Of a stretch of DNA of 47,276 bases, positions 26,007 to 33,992 are shown piece by piece. Origin of the DNA: JAYOEY01 sp038120295 (lineage in GTDB: Bacteria; Pseudomonadota; Alphaproteobacteria; MPNO01; UBA2964); assembly GCA_038120295.1 (NCBI GenBank), contig JAYOLL010000028.1, positions 1-47,276 on the forward strand. Reading direction: 5' to 3'. The first letter of the stretch is position 1. The number at the start of each line of letters is the position of its first letter. A program made the translations under genes and the position numbers. The notes beneath the pieces are model-generated. The model made no database searches. It saw only the letters and a program-made list of their open reading frames with translations, and had not been told where the DNA came from.

Positions 26007-26795
26007 ATGGCGACGGCTTTATTTGAGCTGGTGGAAGAAGAATCGCTGCGTGGCAAGGTCAGCGAGGCGGAATGGAATGCGCGGGTCGAATTCGCCGCGG
26101 CCTACCGGATTGCGGTGTCGAAAGGCTGGAACAAATCGACGGCCAATCACATGACGTTACGGCTGCCCGATCAGCCCGATTATTTTCTGATGAATGCCGC
26201 CGATTTTGCGTGGGATGAAATTACCGCGTCCAATCTCCTGAAGCTGGATCACAGCGGTACGGTTGTCAGCGATACCGACCGCCGTCCGCGCCCCGCAGGA
26301 TTGAACTTCCATACCGCGATCCAGCGCGAAATGCCGCATGTCGGCTGCACCATCCATTGCCATCCCGGCGCAGGCGTCGTGGTCTCGGCCTGGGAGGAGG
26401 GGCTTCAGTTTTTCGATCAGGGATCCTGCGGCGTCTACGGGCAGGTCAGCTATCACGATTTCGAAGGGCTGGCGCAGGAGGCGGACGAAGCGCCCCGCAT
26501 CCTTGCCGATCTGGGCGACAAATACACCATGATCATGCGCAATCACGGCCTGCTGAGCGTTGGGCGCACGGTGGCGGAGGCGATGGCCTATATGGACAGG
26601 CTGGTAAATGCTTGCGCCGCACAGGAACGTATTCTGGCGACGAGTCATGCGACACCGCGTCCATTGTCCAGGGAGGTCTGTGAATTCACTGTGTCGCAGA
26701 TGGCGGGACGGGCGCAGAACCAGCCGATCGGCGACGTGGAATTCAATGCCTGCGTCCGGCGCGAGCTGCGTAACGACCCTTCTTTTGCGAACTGA
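26007..26795 (+). CDS. Class II aldolase/adducin-family protein
   Basis: The 262-residue product has the metal-binding CxIHCHPGAGV segment near residue 115 and a second histidine region NHGLLSVGRTVAEAM near residue 180, the class II aldolase (fuculose-phosphate aldolase) fold. Members also include aromatic decarboxylases such as 3,4-dihydroxyphthalate decarboxylase (recalled), which would fit this neighbourhood. A perfect GGGAGGTAAC ribosome binding site precedes the ATG. The substrate is unknown. A second member lies at 33290-33976. Confidence 0.88.
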   Translation: MATALFELVEEESLRGKVSEAEWNARVEFAAAYRIAVSKGWNKSTANHMTLRLPDQPDYFLMNAADFAWDEITASNLLKLDHSGTVVSDTDRRPRPAGLNFHTAIQREMPHVGCTIHCHPGAGVVVSAWEEGLQFFDQGSCGVYGQVSYHDFEGLAQEADEAPRILADLGDKYTMIMRNHGLLSVGRTVAEAMAYMDRLVNACAAQERILATSHATPRPLSREVCEFTVSQMAGRAQNQPIGDVEFNACVRRELRNDPSFAN

Positions 26796-26877
26796 CCGTC
26801 CGCTCATGTCGATCGACCCCGTCCTTGCCGAGCAGACAGGTCGCTATCTGATGGTCGTACTTTAACTCCGAACGGCG

Positions 26878-27120
26878 ATCAGCAATTCGAGCATGAAGGT
26901 CAAGCAACACTAGGACCGCATTGCGGCCGCCGGTATTCCCGCGCTGGCGCAATGGTGTGGTTCGGCTTCGCGCTGCAATATGCTGGTTTGCTGATCCTGC
27001 TGTTCGGCTGGCACAGGCAGGCCGGCGCGGCGCTGCCGATCGTCTTCACCGTCGCGGAAACGGCGATCTTCCACTGCTGGTGGCTGGTGACAGACGATCC
27101 GCTTCGCCGCTGCATCCATC
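26878..27120 (+). other. Possible remnant of a membrane-protein gene
   Basis: The + strand frame through 26952-27105 encodes a hydrophobic GC-rich stretch (FGFALQYAGLLILLFGW, then a second helix ending HCWWLVTDDPL) without a ribosome binding site. It stops making sense at about 27110-27130, where low-G+C sequence with a minus-strand gene begins. It may be a truncated remnant cut by the insertion of that gene. The rest of the gap after the aldolase (26796-26877) shows no clear feature. Confidence 0.22.
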
Positions 27121-27534
27121 TTGAGAACTGCGCGCTTCGTTTTTCAATGGGCGAACGGAAATACTCCAAAAAGCTATTGCGATTATCGGACCCGTCAACA
27201 AAGCGGGAATAACTAGAGTGCCCTCTCGGCTTAGGTATGAAAACAGCAATGTGAGGAAGAGCGCGAGTGGAAGCATCGCAACGAACGCCCATAAAACATA
27301 TGGCGTAAGGTCTGACCGCTTTTTTCTGATCTTTAGGTGAATGGGAAGGCCGATAAAATATGCAAACGGGTAGACGAGTAAAGCAAGAGCGCCAAACCGC
27401 CATAAAAAATCTGAATCGTTATTGGGGGTTGATGGGCCGAGTTGACTCAAACAGGTAAGAAAAAAAGCACCGAGCGGTGGAGCCAGTAACAAACCGAATT
27501 CAATACGATTTTTGACAAAGAAAGAACGTCGCAT
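27046..27534 (-). CDS. Small four-helix membrane protein of unknown function, atypical composition
   Basis: The 162-residue reading has four hydrophobic segments (about residues 12-29, 45-68, 82-104 and 109-130) and no recognised family. It starts 12 bp after the stop of the transhydroxylase small-subunit gene, but without a clear ribosome binding site. A hand count gives 143 G+C in 300 bases for 27181-27480 (48%), far below its neighbours. The last 30 residues, after about residue 135, run into GC-rich sequence that looks unrelated, so the true C-terminus may have been lost. It is likely a horizontally gained gene truncated at a junction near 27110-27130. Confidence 0.5.
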   Translation of the reverse strand: MRRSFFVKNRIEFGLLLAPPLGAFFLTCLSQLGPSTPNNDSDFLWRFGALALLVYPFAYFIGLPIHLKIRKKRSDLTPYVLWAFVAMLPLALFLTLLFSYLSREGTLVIPALLTGPIIAIAFWSISVRPLKNEARSSQDGCSGEADRLSPATSSGRSPFPRR

Positions 27535-27546
27535 TCCCGCGTCTTA

Positions 27547-28389
27547 CTAAAGACGTATCTCGCCGAGATACACGCTCTCCTCCAACGTCACATCGACCGT
27601 CTTTTCCGCATGGCCGTCGGCGGCAATCGTCACTGTGTAATCTCCGCTGTTCTCTTCCAGCCGGTCGAATTTGAAATCGCCATAAACGTTGGTCGTCGCT
27701 TCGGCAACGGCCGCGCCGTTTTTCGATAGCGTGACCTTCGCGCCTTCGACGCAATCAACCACGCCGTTGGCCTCAGCCGATACGCTGCCGCCGATGAAGG
27801 CTGTGCTGTAGCGCCAAAGGTTTTTGTACCAGACGCGTGGTCTTGTGCCGTGTTCGGGGTTGAGGACTTCGAGCCCTTCCGCCTTGGCCCTCTGGGCCAT
27901 GACGTCGTCTTCCTCGCACACGACCTGCATCGCGGCGGTCGGGCAGGCCTGCGAACCCCGCGTCCTGGTCCAGCCCTGATCGATCAGATGGGCCTCGAAC
28001 GGCCAGGCCTGGGGGATGTCGAGTTCGTCGTTCCACCAGATATGGCCATAGGGGCAGCTGTCGACGAGGTCCTTGCGGCCCTTCGATTTCTCCGGGTCGA
28101 TCAGGACGATGCCGTCCTGGCGCTGGGTGATCTCGCCATTCGTCGCCGCCTTGACGCAGGGGGCGTCGGCGCAGTGGTTGCACATGGTTGGCACGTAAGC
28201 CAGATCGACGAACGGGATCTGGCCGCGTTCCTTCTGCAGGATTTTGATCCACTGGTGCCCGTGCCGCGGCATCGGGGCGGAATACTTGCACCAGTCATTG
28301 CCGACATATTCGTCCATCGTTGCCAGCGTGCAGAGGTTGCAGTTGGTACATTCGGCCACGTCGATGACCACGTTCCATTTCTTCGACAT
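27547..28389 (-). CDS. Iron-sulfur small subunit of a transhydroxylase-like molybdenum enzyme
   Basis: The 280-residue product begins with C-x2-C-x2-C (C14, C17, C20), then C70-x2-C73-x4-C78, C112 and C149, an [4Fe-4S] electron-transfer subunit of the DMSO-reductase superfamily. Residues about 195-280 form a beta-sandwich transthyretin-like domain (TNVYGDFKFDRL, then DYTVTIAADG), the same unusual end seen in the beta subunit of Pelobacter pyrogallol transhydroxylase. Cysteines usual for a third cluster are missing: no fourth Cys follows C20 (T24 is there instead) and none lies between C112 and C149. It starts 12 bp after the large-subunit gene and acts in the cytoplasm. Confidence 0.88.
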   Translation of the reverse strand: MSKKWNVVIDVAECTNCNLCTLATMDEYVGNDWCKYSAPMPRHGHQWIKILQKERGQIPFVDLAYVPTMCNHCADAPCVKAATNGEITQRQDGIVLIDPEKSKGRKDLVDSCPYGHIWWNDELDIPQAWPFEAHLIDQGWTRTRGSQACPTAAMQVVCEEDDVMAQRAKAEGLEVLNPEHGTRPRVWYKNLWRYSTAFIGGSVSAEANGVVDCVEGAKVTLSKNGAAVAEATTNVYGDFKFDRLEENSGDYTVTIAADGHAEKTVDVTLEESVYLGEIRL

Positions 28390-28401
28390 CGTCCTGCGCC
28401 C

Positions 28402-31400
28402 TTACTCTGCCGGAACCGGAACGGGCTCTGCCGCTGCCGGTTTCGCCTCGGAATATGCTTCCGAGATGTATTCTGTGCGCCCGTCCCATTTGACGATTTC
28501 CACCAGCGCGTTCGCGCCGGCCAAAGAATGGGTGGTCTTCGTCTGCGTGCGGTGCGGTGTAAGCTGGTTAAGGCAGCCGCCGCGGTCGACCGACTTGCCC
28601 GGTTCGCCCATCGGTTCGTAAAGCGCTGCGGATTCGAAACCGTGGCACACGCCGCGTGGTAGGCGCTGGGTCGGCAACACGGCGCAGATCACTGCGCCGC
28701 GATCGTTATGAACCATGACGAGGTCGTGCTTTTCAAGCCCGCGATCCCGGGCATCTTCCGAATTCATACGGATAATCCAGTAATACCAGCCGTCGACCTG
28801 AACGCGATGGTCCTCGATATTGAGCAGGAAGCTGTCCTTGCCGTCGCCCTGGGTGTGGAAGGAGTAGCGCGAATGCGGGGTCAGCATCTGCAGCGGATAT
28901 TTGCCGTACAGATCGCCCGAATGCGGTCCTTCCCAGGATGGCTCGTATTTGACGATGGGCGGGCGCTCCGGATCATGGAAGCGCTTGAGGCTATTGCATT
29001 CGAACTCCAGCTTGCCCGACTGGGTCTGGAGTCCCTTGAGGAATTCCTCGCTGTAATCGGAGGGCAGGGGGTGCGGTTCCGGCACGTCCTTCTTGCGGTT
29101 CTCCCAGAACCAGCGGAACGACACTGGCGCACGCAGCTTTTCCTTCTCCGCCGGTACGACGAAGTAGCCTTTCCTGAGGAAATCCTTCCAGGATATGTGC
29201 TGCGGCAGGTCGGACGCATCGAACATGCGCTTGACCCAGTCGATCTCGTTGATGCCTTCCGAGAAATAGTTGGCGAGGCCGAGCCGCTTGCTGAGTTCGT
29301 TGAATATCCAGTAATCCGATCTCGACTCGCCCATCGGCTTGATGGCCGGGGCCTGGAACACGATGACCCGGTGATTGAGCTGCTGCTGGCCGTGATGGCC
29401 GTATCCGCCAAGCCCGGCCCACTCGCTGATGTCGACGCGTTCGAAATTGGTGCAGGCGGGCAGGATGATGTCGGCGAACTTTGCCTCGCCCTCCCTCCAG
29501 ATCGACTGGTTGACCACGAACTCCAGATTCTCGGACTGGTACATTTTTACCCATCGGTTGGTGTTGTTCATGGTCGCGAGGATCGAGCCGCCATACTTGT
29601 ACAGCATCGAGACCTTCGCATGGCCGGGCGCGGGATACCCGAACTTTGCGAACTGGATTTCGATGGACTTGCCCACCCAGGGATAGCCTTCGGTCTTGCC
29701 GTCGATGATGGCCTCCGGCATGCCGATGCGCGGAATCTTCTGGTTGGGCGTGTTCATCGTGGGGAGCTGCGGCATGCGCTGATAAAGCTCCACCGGCATG
29801 GCGGTGCCTTCGAGGTCGCCCGACATGCCGCCATCGGCATAGCCGGGGAAATAGAAGTTGAAGTCGATCGGGCAGCCCCATTGCAGGTTGCCCATATTGA
29901 CGCCCGGCTTGCCAAGGCCCTGCATGGCGACGAGGCAGACCATGACACGGGCCCATTGGATTCCGGTCTGGTTACGGCAAGCGCCGCCATGGCCGTTGCC
30001 CCAGCCGCCCGGGGCCAGATAGACCCGCTTCCGGCCCCAGTCGCGCGCCAGCGCGCGGACGTCGCGGGCGGGAACGCCGGTTTCTTCTTCCTGCCATTCG
30101 GGCGTCTTGGCGACGCCGTCCTCTTCGCCCAGCAGGTAGGATTTCCATGCGTCGAACCCGACCGTATGGGTTTCCACAAATTCCTTGTCGTAGAGCCCTT
30201 CCTGAATCCAGACATAGGCGATGGCCATCGCCATCGCGACCGAGGTGGTCGGTTTCGGCGCGAACCACTTGCCGCCGAGGAACTGGGCAGACTGGTTGAA
30301 GTAGGGGTCGACATGGACAACGTCGATGCCGAGGTCCTTGTTCTTGAGCCATTGCCGCCGGACGGTACCTTCCTGGGCGCCGTAGGAGCCCGACGTGGTC
30401 TCAGGATCGGCCGACCAGAAAACGATCATGTCGCAGTTCTGCAGGCAGTCCTCAACCGTGCCGTAGGTTTCCGACTGGCCGACGCGCAGCGTGTGGCCCC
30501 AGTGATGTACCGCGCCCCAGTACCAGCCTTCCCAGCTGTCCGGGTTGTGATGGACCGGCGTGTGGCCGACCGCATTGCGGAACCGGTAAAGCGCCGACAG
30601 GTAGTAGCCAATATTGCCCCATGTATGGTGCGAGCCGTGGCTGACCGCCATAGCCCCCGGGCCGTGCTTGCTCTTGGTGCGCTTGATCTCGCTGGCGACG
30701 ATGTCGAGCGCTTCGTCCCACGAGATGCGCTCATAGCCGGAGATGCCGCGGTTCTGCGTGTTGCGCTCGCCGTTCGGATCGAAATCGACCCGCTTCATCG
30801 GGTAAAGCAGCCGGTCCGGCGAATAGACGATGGACTTGGCATTCTGGCCGTGCGGCGCCAGCGTGGTGCGGCGCGGCGGGGTGAACTCCATGCCGCGCGC
30901 CTTGATCGTCCAGGGCTGGGGATCGGTTTCGTCGAAATCGATCGGAGTCATGCGGATGATCTTGTCGTCCTTGACGTCGACGAAGACCGGACCGCCATTG
31001 GTCATATTGACGGTCCGTGTCACGCCGTCGGGCATCTCCTTGCCCCATTTCCAGCGGATCGACTGGGTCATCATGATCGTCTGGGCGAACCAGTTCGTCA
31101 GGTCTTCGGGGCCTTCGACCGAAATGTTGAAATCCTTCTGAGCGTTGATCTGGTCGAGCCAGTTGATCGGCGGGCGCAGCAGCCTGGCGGCGATCTTCGC
31201 GTTCTTGAAGGCGAGTTTGATATCCGGTTCGCCATGCAGCCCGGCTTTCGACGAGACTTCGCCGTTGCTGAAGGTGAAGGTTCGGCCGACTTCCTCGTCC
31301 TTTGCCATGATCTGGGCGGTGAAGCTCCGCTCACCCAGCCGTTCGCGGAATTCTTGATATCGCGACGCTGTGAAGCGCAGCATCTTGTCGAGGCCGAAAA

Positions 31401-31419
31401 GAATGATCTGAAATTGCAT
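28402..31419 (-). CDS. Pyrogallol-phloroglucinol transhydroxylase-like molybdopterin large subunit with N-terminal SCP2-like domain
   Basis: The 1005-residue product has two parts. Residues from about 132 on follow the large subunit of pyrogallol hydroxytransferase (Mo bis-PGD, DMSO-reductase superfamily) closely. They include GSHHTWGN with H264, HNPDSWEGW with D294 and S295 (equivalents of catalytic His144, Asp174 and Mo-ligand Ser175 of the Pelobacter enzyme, as recalled), FYFPGY with Y523/Y527, and the end GKSVDRGGCLNQLTP. There is no N-terminal FeS motif and no Tat signal, as in that enzyme. Residues 1-130 are an extra domain with an SCP2-like pattern (GRTFTFSNGEV, then PDIKLAF, then VEGPEDLTNW). 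ATG follows GGAGAAATATC. It probably moves or adds a hydroxyl group on a polyphenol without O2. Confidence 0.88.
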   Translation of the reverse strand: MQFQIILFGLDKMLRFTASRYQEFRERLGERSFTAQIMAKDEEVGRTFTFSNGEVSSKAGLHGEPDIKLAFKNAKIAARLLRPPINWLDQINAQKDFNISVEGPEDLTNWFAQTIMMTQSIRWKWGKEMPDGVTRTVNMTNGGPVFVDVKDDKIIRMTPIDFDETDPQPWTIKARGMEFTPPRRTTLAPHGQNAKSIVYSPDRLLYPMKRVDFDPNGERNTQNRGISGYERISWDEALDIVASEIKRTKSKHGPGAMAVSHGSHHTWGNIGYYLSALYRFRNAVGHTPVHHNPDSWEGWYWGAVHHWGHTLRVGQSETYGTVEDCLQNCDMIVFWSADPETTSGSYGAQEGTVRRQWLKNKDLGIDVVHVDPYFNQSAQFLGGKWFAPKPTTSVAMAMAIAYVWIQEGLYDKEFVETHTVGFDAWKSYLLGEEDGVAKTPEWQEEETGVPARDVRALARDWGRKRVYLAPGGWGNGHGGACRNQTGIQWARVMVCLVAMQGLGKPGVNMGNLQWGCPIDFNFYFPGYADGGMSGDLEGTAMPVELYQRMPQLPTMNTPNQKIPRIGMPEAIIDGKTEGYPWVGKSIEIQFAKFGYPAPGHAKVSMLYKYGGSILATMNNTNRWVKMYQSENLEFVVNQSIWREGEAKFADIILPACTNFERVDISEWAGLGGYGHHGQQQLNHRVIVFQAPAIKPMGESRSDYWIFNELSKRLGLANYFSEGINEIDWVKRMFDASDLPQHISWKDFLRKGYFVVPAEKEKLRAPVSFRWFWENRKKDVPEPHPLPSDYSEEFLKGLQTQSGKLEFECNSLKRFHDPERPPIVKYEPSWEGPHSGDLYGKYPLQMLTPHSRYSFHTQGDGKDSFLLNIEDHRVQVDGWYYWIIRMNSEDARDRGLEKHDLVMVHNDRGAVICAVLPTQRLPRGVCHGFESAALYEPMGEPGKSVDRGGCLNQLTPHRTQTKTTHSLAGANALVEIVKWDGRTEYISEAYSEAKPAAAEPVPVPAE

Positions 31420-31515
31420 GATATTTCTCCGGAAACCGGTGAGTCGTTATTTCGATGGAGGATACTGGAATCCCAACTATGCCGAAAGTCTGCCCGGGGA
31501 GGGCGACTGTTCTGT

Positions 31516-32061
31516 CTAGCGGTGTAACCGATGCGGCAGGTCGTCGGTTGGCGTGCAATCGTAGGCGACGGTCGTCAGGCAGGTCATCGAAAACTGGCCC
31601 ACGGTCGCGATCAGGCTGACGAGTTCCTTTTCGTCGAACAGGCTGGAAGCATGATCGAACGTTTCCTGGCTGAGCTTGCGCTCGTTCAGCAGTTCGACGG
31701 TCAGATCGTAGGCCGCCTTTTCGCGCGGGTCGCTGAGTTCGGGCGTGCCGCCCGCATTGATCGTGTCGATGATCTCCTGTTCGAGGCCCATCTGAAGCGC
31801 GCCACGCGTCTGGATCGCCCAGGGATACTCTGCGCTCCAGAATCGACAGATCGCCATGATCGCGATCTGTCGTTCTCTCTTCGATAGCCCGCCCTGTCCG
31901 AGTGTCCTGGAAATATCCTGCGCGTTTCGCATCAATTTGGGATAACGGATATAGGCCCAGTATGGGCCGCCCAGCGGTCCGCCTTCTTCTTTCACCGTAT
32001 CGTAGAGTGCGCCCTGTTCTTCGTTCATTTCGTCGCGCGAAAGCACGGGTATGCGTGTCAT
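31516..32061 (-). CDS. Carboxymuconolactone decarboxylase (AhpD-like) family protein
   Basis: The 181-residue product from ATG 32061 (GGGAGAATTCA just upstream) has the all-helical CMD fold pattern: LSKRERQIAIMAICRFWSAE, then WAIQTRGALQMGLEQEII. The CxxC pair of the peroxidase AhpD is absent, which favours a hydrolytic or decarboxylating role. A longer reading from 32094 adds eleven unconserved residues. It is the first gene of the transhydroxylase operon, 96 bp ahead of the large subunit, and is divergent from the alpha/beta hydrolase gene. Confidence 0.85.
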   Translation of the reverse strand: MTRIPVLSRDEMNEEQGALYDTVKEEGGPLGGPYWAYIRYPKLMRNAQDISRTLGQGGLSKRERQIAIMAICRFWSAEYPWAIQTRGALQMGLEQEIIDTINAGGTPELSDPREKAAYDLTVELLNERKLSQETFDHASSLFDEKELVSLIATVGQFSMTCLTTVAYDCTPTDDLPHRLHR

Positions 32062-32164
32062 TGAATTCTCCCGGGTGCGGTTGCAATTTTTCAATTTTAA
32101 AGGTGCGTGGGCTGGCGCGATACAGCCGAACGGATAGAATTCGGGAAAAGCAGGGAGAAATTTG

Positions 32165-33289
32165 ATGTTTCAGTACTGGACCGAAGACACGCGCGAATCC
32201 GTCGTCTTTTCCTTTCACCTCGTCTGGCTGTTTTACGAGGCGGTGCAGGGTGGAGCGGACACCAACGAGCTGTTTCAGGCAGCGCGTAAAATACGGTCCG
32301 GTAATTCTGAGGACTGGTACGAAGCATTCTCCGATCTTGGCGACCGGATCAAGGCAATTGGCGACGAGGCGGATGGGGCAGGGCACGATGTAACGGCGGG
32401 CCAGGCCTGGTGGCGTGCCTTCACCTATTACCGCTCCGCCGAACGCGTGCTGGCGGGTAAGGATCCGCGCAAGTTGCCGATGTACGAACGCTGCATCGAG
32501 AGCTTCTACAAGGGCATCGATCGCACACCGCATACCTATGAACGGATCGCGATCCCTTTCGACGGCAAAGATCTCGAAGGATTGTTCCTGCCGCCGCGAA
32601 GCGACCGGCGAGGGACTCCGCCGCCGGTGATCATCTTTCCGACCGGCGCCGACGCCCTGCCTGAAGAACAGCTTTTTCGGGGCGCCCAGGAAATGACGGC
32701 CCGGGGTGCGGCCGTTCTGCTGTTCAACGGGCCGGGGCAGGGAAGGTCGATCCGCGTGCTGGGTCTGCCGACCATTCCCGATTACGAACGCGTGTTCAGC
32801 GCGGCGGTCGACTATCTTGAAACGCGAAGTGATGTAGATCACGACCGGATCGGCCTGATCGGCGGCTCGATGGCGGGTTACTACGCGCCGCGCGCCGTCA
32901 GTTTCGAGCACCGCATCAAGGCCTGCGTTGTGTGGGGAGCGCTCTACGATGTCCTCAGGGATTTATACGAACCTTATCCACCGCTCCATGAACAGCTTCA
33001 GTGGATAACCGGTACGTCATCGGATGCGGAAGCACGCGATTACCTCTCTGATTTTAATCTGGAAGGAAAGCTGGCCGACGTTCAGTGTCCGATGCTGGTC
33101 ACGCACGGTGCGCGGGATCACATGGTGCCTGCCGCCTCGGCCCAGCGACTGTTCGACGAATTGCCGGTCGCGGACAAGACGCTGCGTATCTATGACGACG
33201 AGGTTGGCGGTTCAGGCCATTGCAGCGTCGACAACTGGACTCAGGTCGTCGCCTATCAGATCGACTGGGTGCTGGACAAGCTTGGTTAG
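32165..33289 (+). CDS. Alpha/beta hydrolase, 2,6-dihydroxypseudooxynicotine hydrolase-like
   Basis: The 374-residue product has a helical N-terminal cap (about 1-125) before the alpha/beta-hydrolase core. The triad is S235 (LIGGSMAGYYA), D318 (HGARDHMVP) and H352 (GSGHCS). The layout, with a long N-terminal domain rather than a lid inside the core, matches 2,6-dihydroxypseudooxynicotine hydrolase, which cleaves a C-C bond next to a dihydroxylated ring, and FrsA-type esterases. A C-C hydrolase for an acylphenol is a reasonable idea. ATG 32165 has GGGAG eight bases upstream. It is divergent from the CMD gene and convergent with the next gene (stops adjoin). Confidence 0.82.
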   Translation: MFQYWTEDTRESVVFSFHLVWLFYEAVQGGADTNELFQAARKIRSGNSEDWYEAFSDLGDRIKAIGDEADGAGHDVTAGQAWWRAFTYYRSAERVLAGKDPRKLPMYERCIESFYKGIDRTPHTYERIAIPFDGKDLEGLFLPPRSDRRGTPPPVIIFPTGADALPEEQLFRGAQEMTARGAAVLLFNGPGQGRSIRVLGLPTIPDYERVFSAAVDYLETRSDVDHDRIGLIGGSMAGYYAPRAVSFEHRIKACVVWGALYDVLRDLYEPYPPLHEQLQWITGTSSDAEARDYLSDFNLEGKLADVQCPMLVTHGARDHMVPAASAQRLFDELPVADKTLRIYDDEVGGSGHCSVDNWTQVVAYQIDWVLDKLG

Positions 33290-33976
33290 CTAGTCTGCGG
33301 CTTCGGACTCCACGAGGGTCCAGATGCGCCAGATGGGACCCGGGTTGTCCATCAGCTCGGGCTGAATTTCGGCGATTTCGTCTTCCGACAATATGTCGAA
33401 TTTGCCCATGGAGGCCGCAATCTGGGTTCTCTTGGCGTTGTCTTCCATGATGAAGACACCGGCTGTCATTTCTTCGATGCTAGGGCCGGTCACTACTATG
33501 CCATGCGCTCGAAGAAGCATCGCCCGGTGGTTGCCCAGGGTTTCTACCATGGCCATGCCGCGCTCCTTGGTCTTAATAAGTCGGGCATCGGGATGGACCG
33601 GGATGCCGTCATGGAAGATCGAGGCCAGAAAATAGCTCGGTTTCAGGTCGTGCTCCGACATCGAAAAGCTGGTCGGATAATGGCAATGAAAGTGTGCGAT
33701 AGCGCCGACATCGGGTCGTGCCTTGTATACTTCCGTATGGATCGGCAGTTCGCTCGGAAGCTTCGCGCTCCTACCGAACTGGTTTCCGTCCAGGTCGATT
33801 TCAACAAACTGGTCCGGTCGCGAATCCTGGGTCAGGTCGTGCGGCGTCATCAGGATGCGATCCGGATCGCTTGTCCGGGCGCTGATGTGACCGAAACCGT
33901 CAACAAAGCCGCGGCCAAAAAAGAACTTCCAGGCCTTGTTGAGTTTCTCCTGGAGAACGGGATTGGAGTCGACCAT
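33290..33976 (-). CDS. Class II aldolase/adducin-family protein (second copy)
   Basis: The 228-residue product has the class II aldolase metal site IAHFHCHYP near residue 95, an upstream Glu in PSELPIHTEVY, and a C-terminal RAHGIVVTGPSIEEM. It differs strongly from the 262-residue protein at 26007-26795 and so is not a recent duplicate. It is the last gene of the long minus-strand operon, 16 bp after the ferredoxin reductase. Aldolase or hydroxyaryl decarboxylase activity is possible. Confidence 0.85.
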   Translation of the reverse strand: MVDSNPVLQEKLNKAWKFFFGRGFVDGFGHISARTSDPDRILMTPHDLTQDSRPDQFVEIDLDGNQFGRSAKLPSELPIHTEVYKARPDVGAIAHFHCHYPTSFSMSEHDLKPSYFLASIFHDGIPVHPDARLIKTKERGMAMVETLGNHRAMLLRAHGIVVTGPSIEEMTAGVFIMEDNAKRTQIAASMGKFDILSEDEIAEIQPELMDNPGPIWRIWTLVESEAAD

Positions 33977-33992
33977 GTCTGACCTTTCCGGA

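Noticed and set aside
28708..31527. A 939-codon open frame on the + strand opposite the transhydroxylase large-subunit gene
   Set aside because: It is antisense to a clearly conserved gene. Its length comes from high G+C and codon bias, and the translation has no recognisable domain.
31331..32911. A 526-codon minus-strand frame across the CMD gene and the start of the hydrolase gene
   Set aside because: It overlaps two well-supported genes in other frames and has no conserved sequence.
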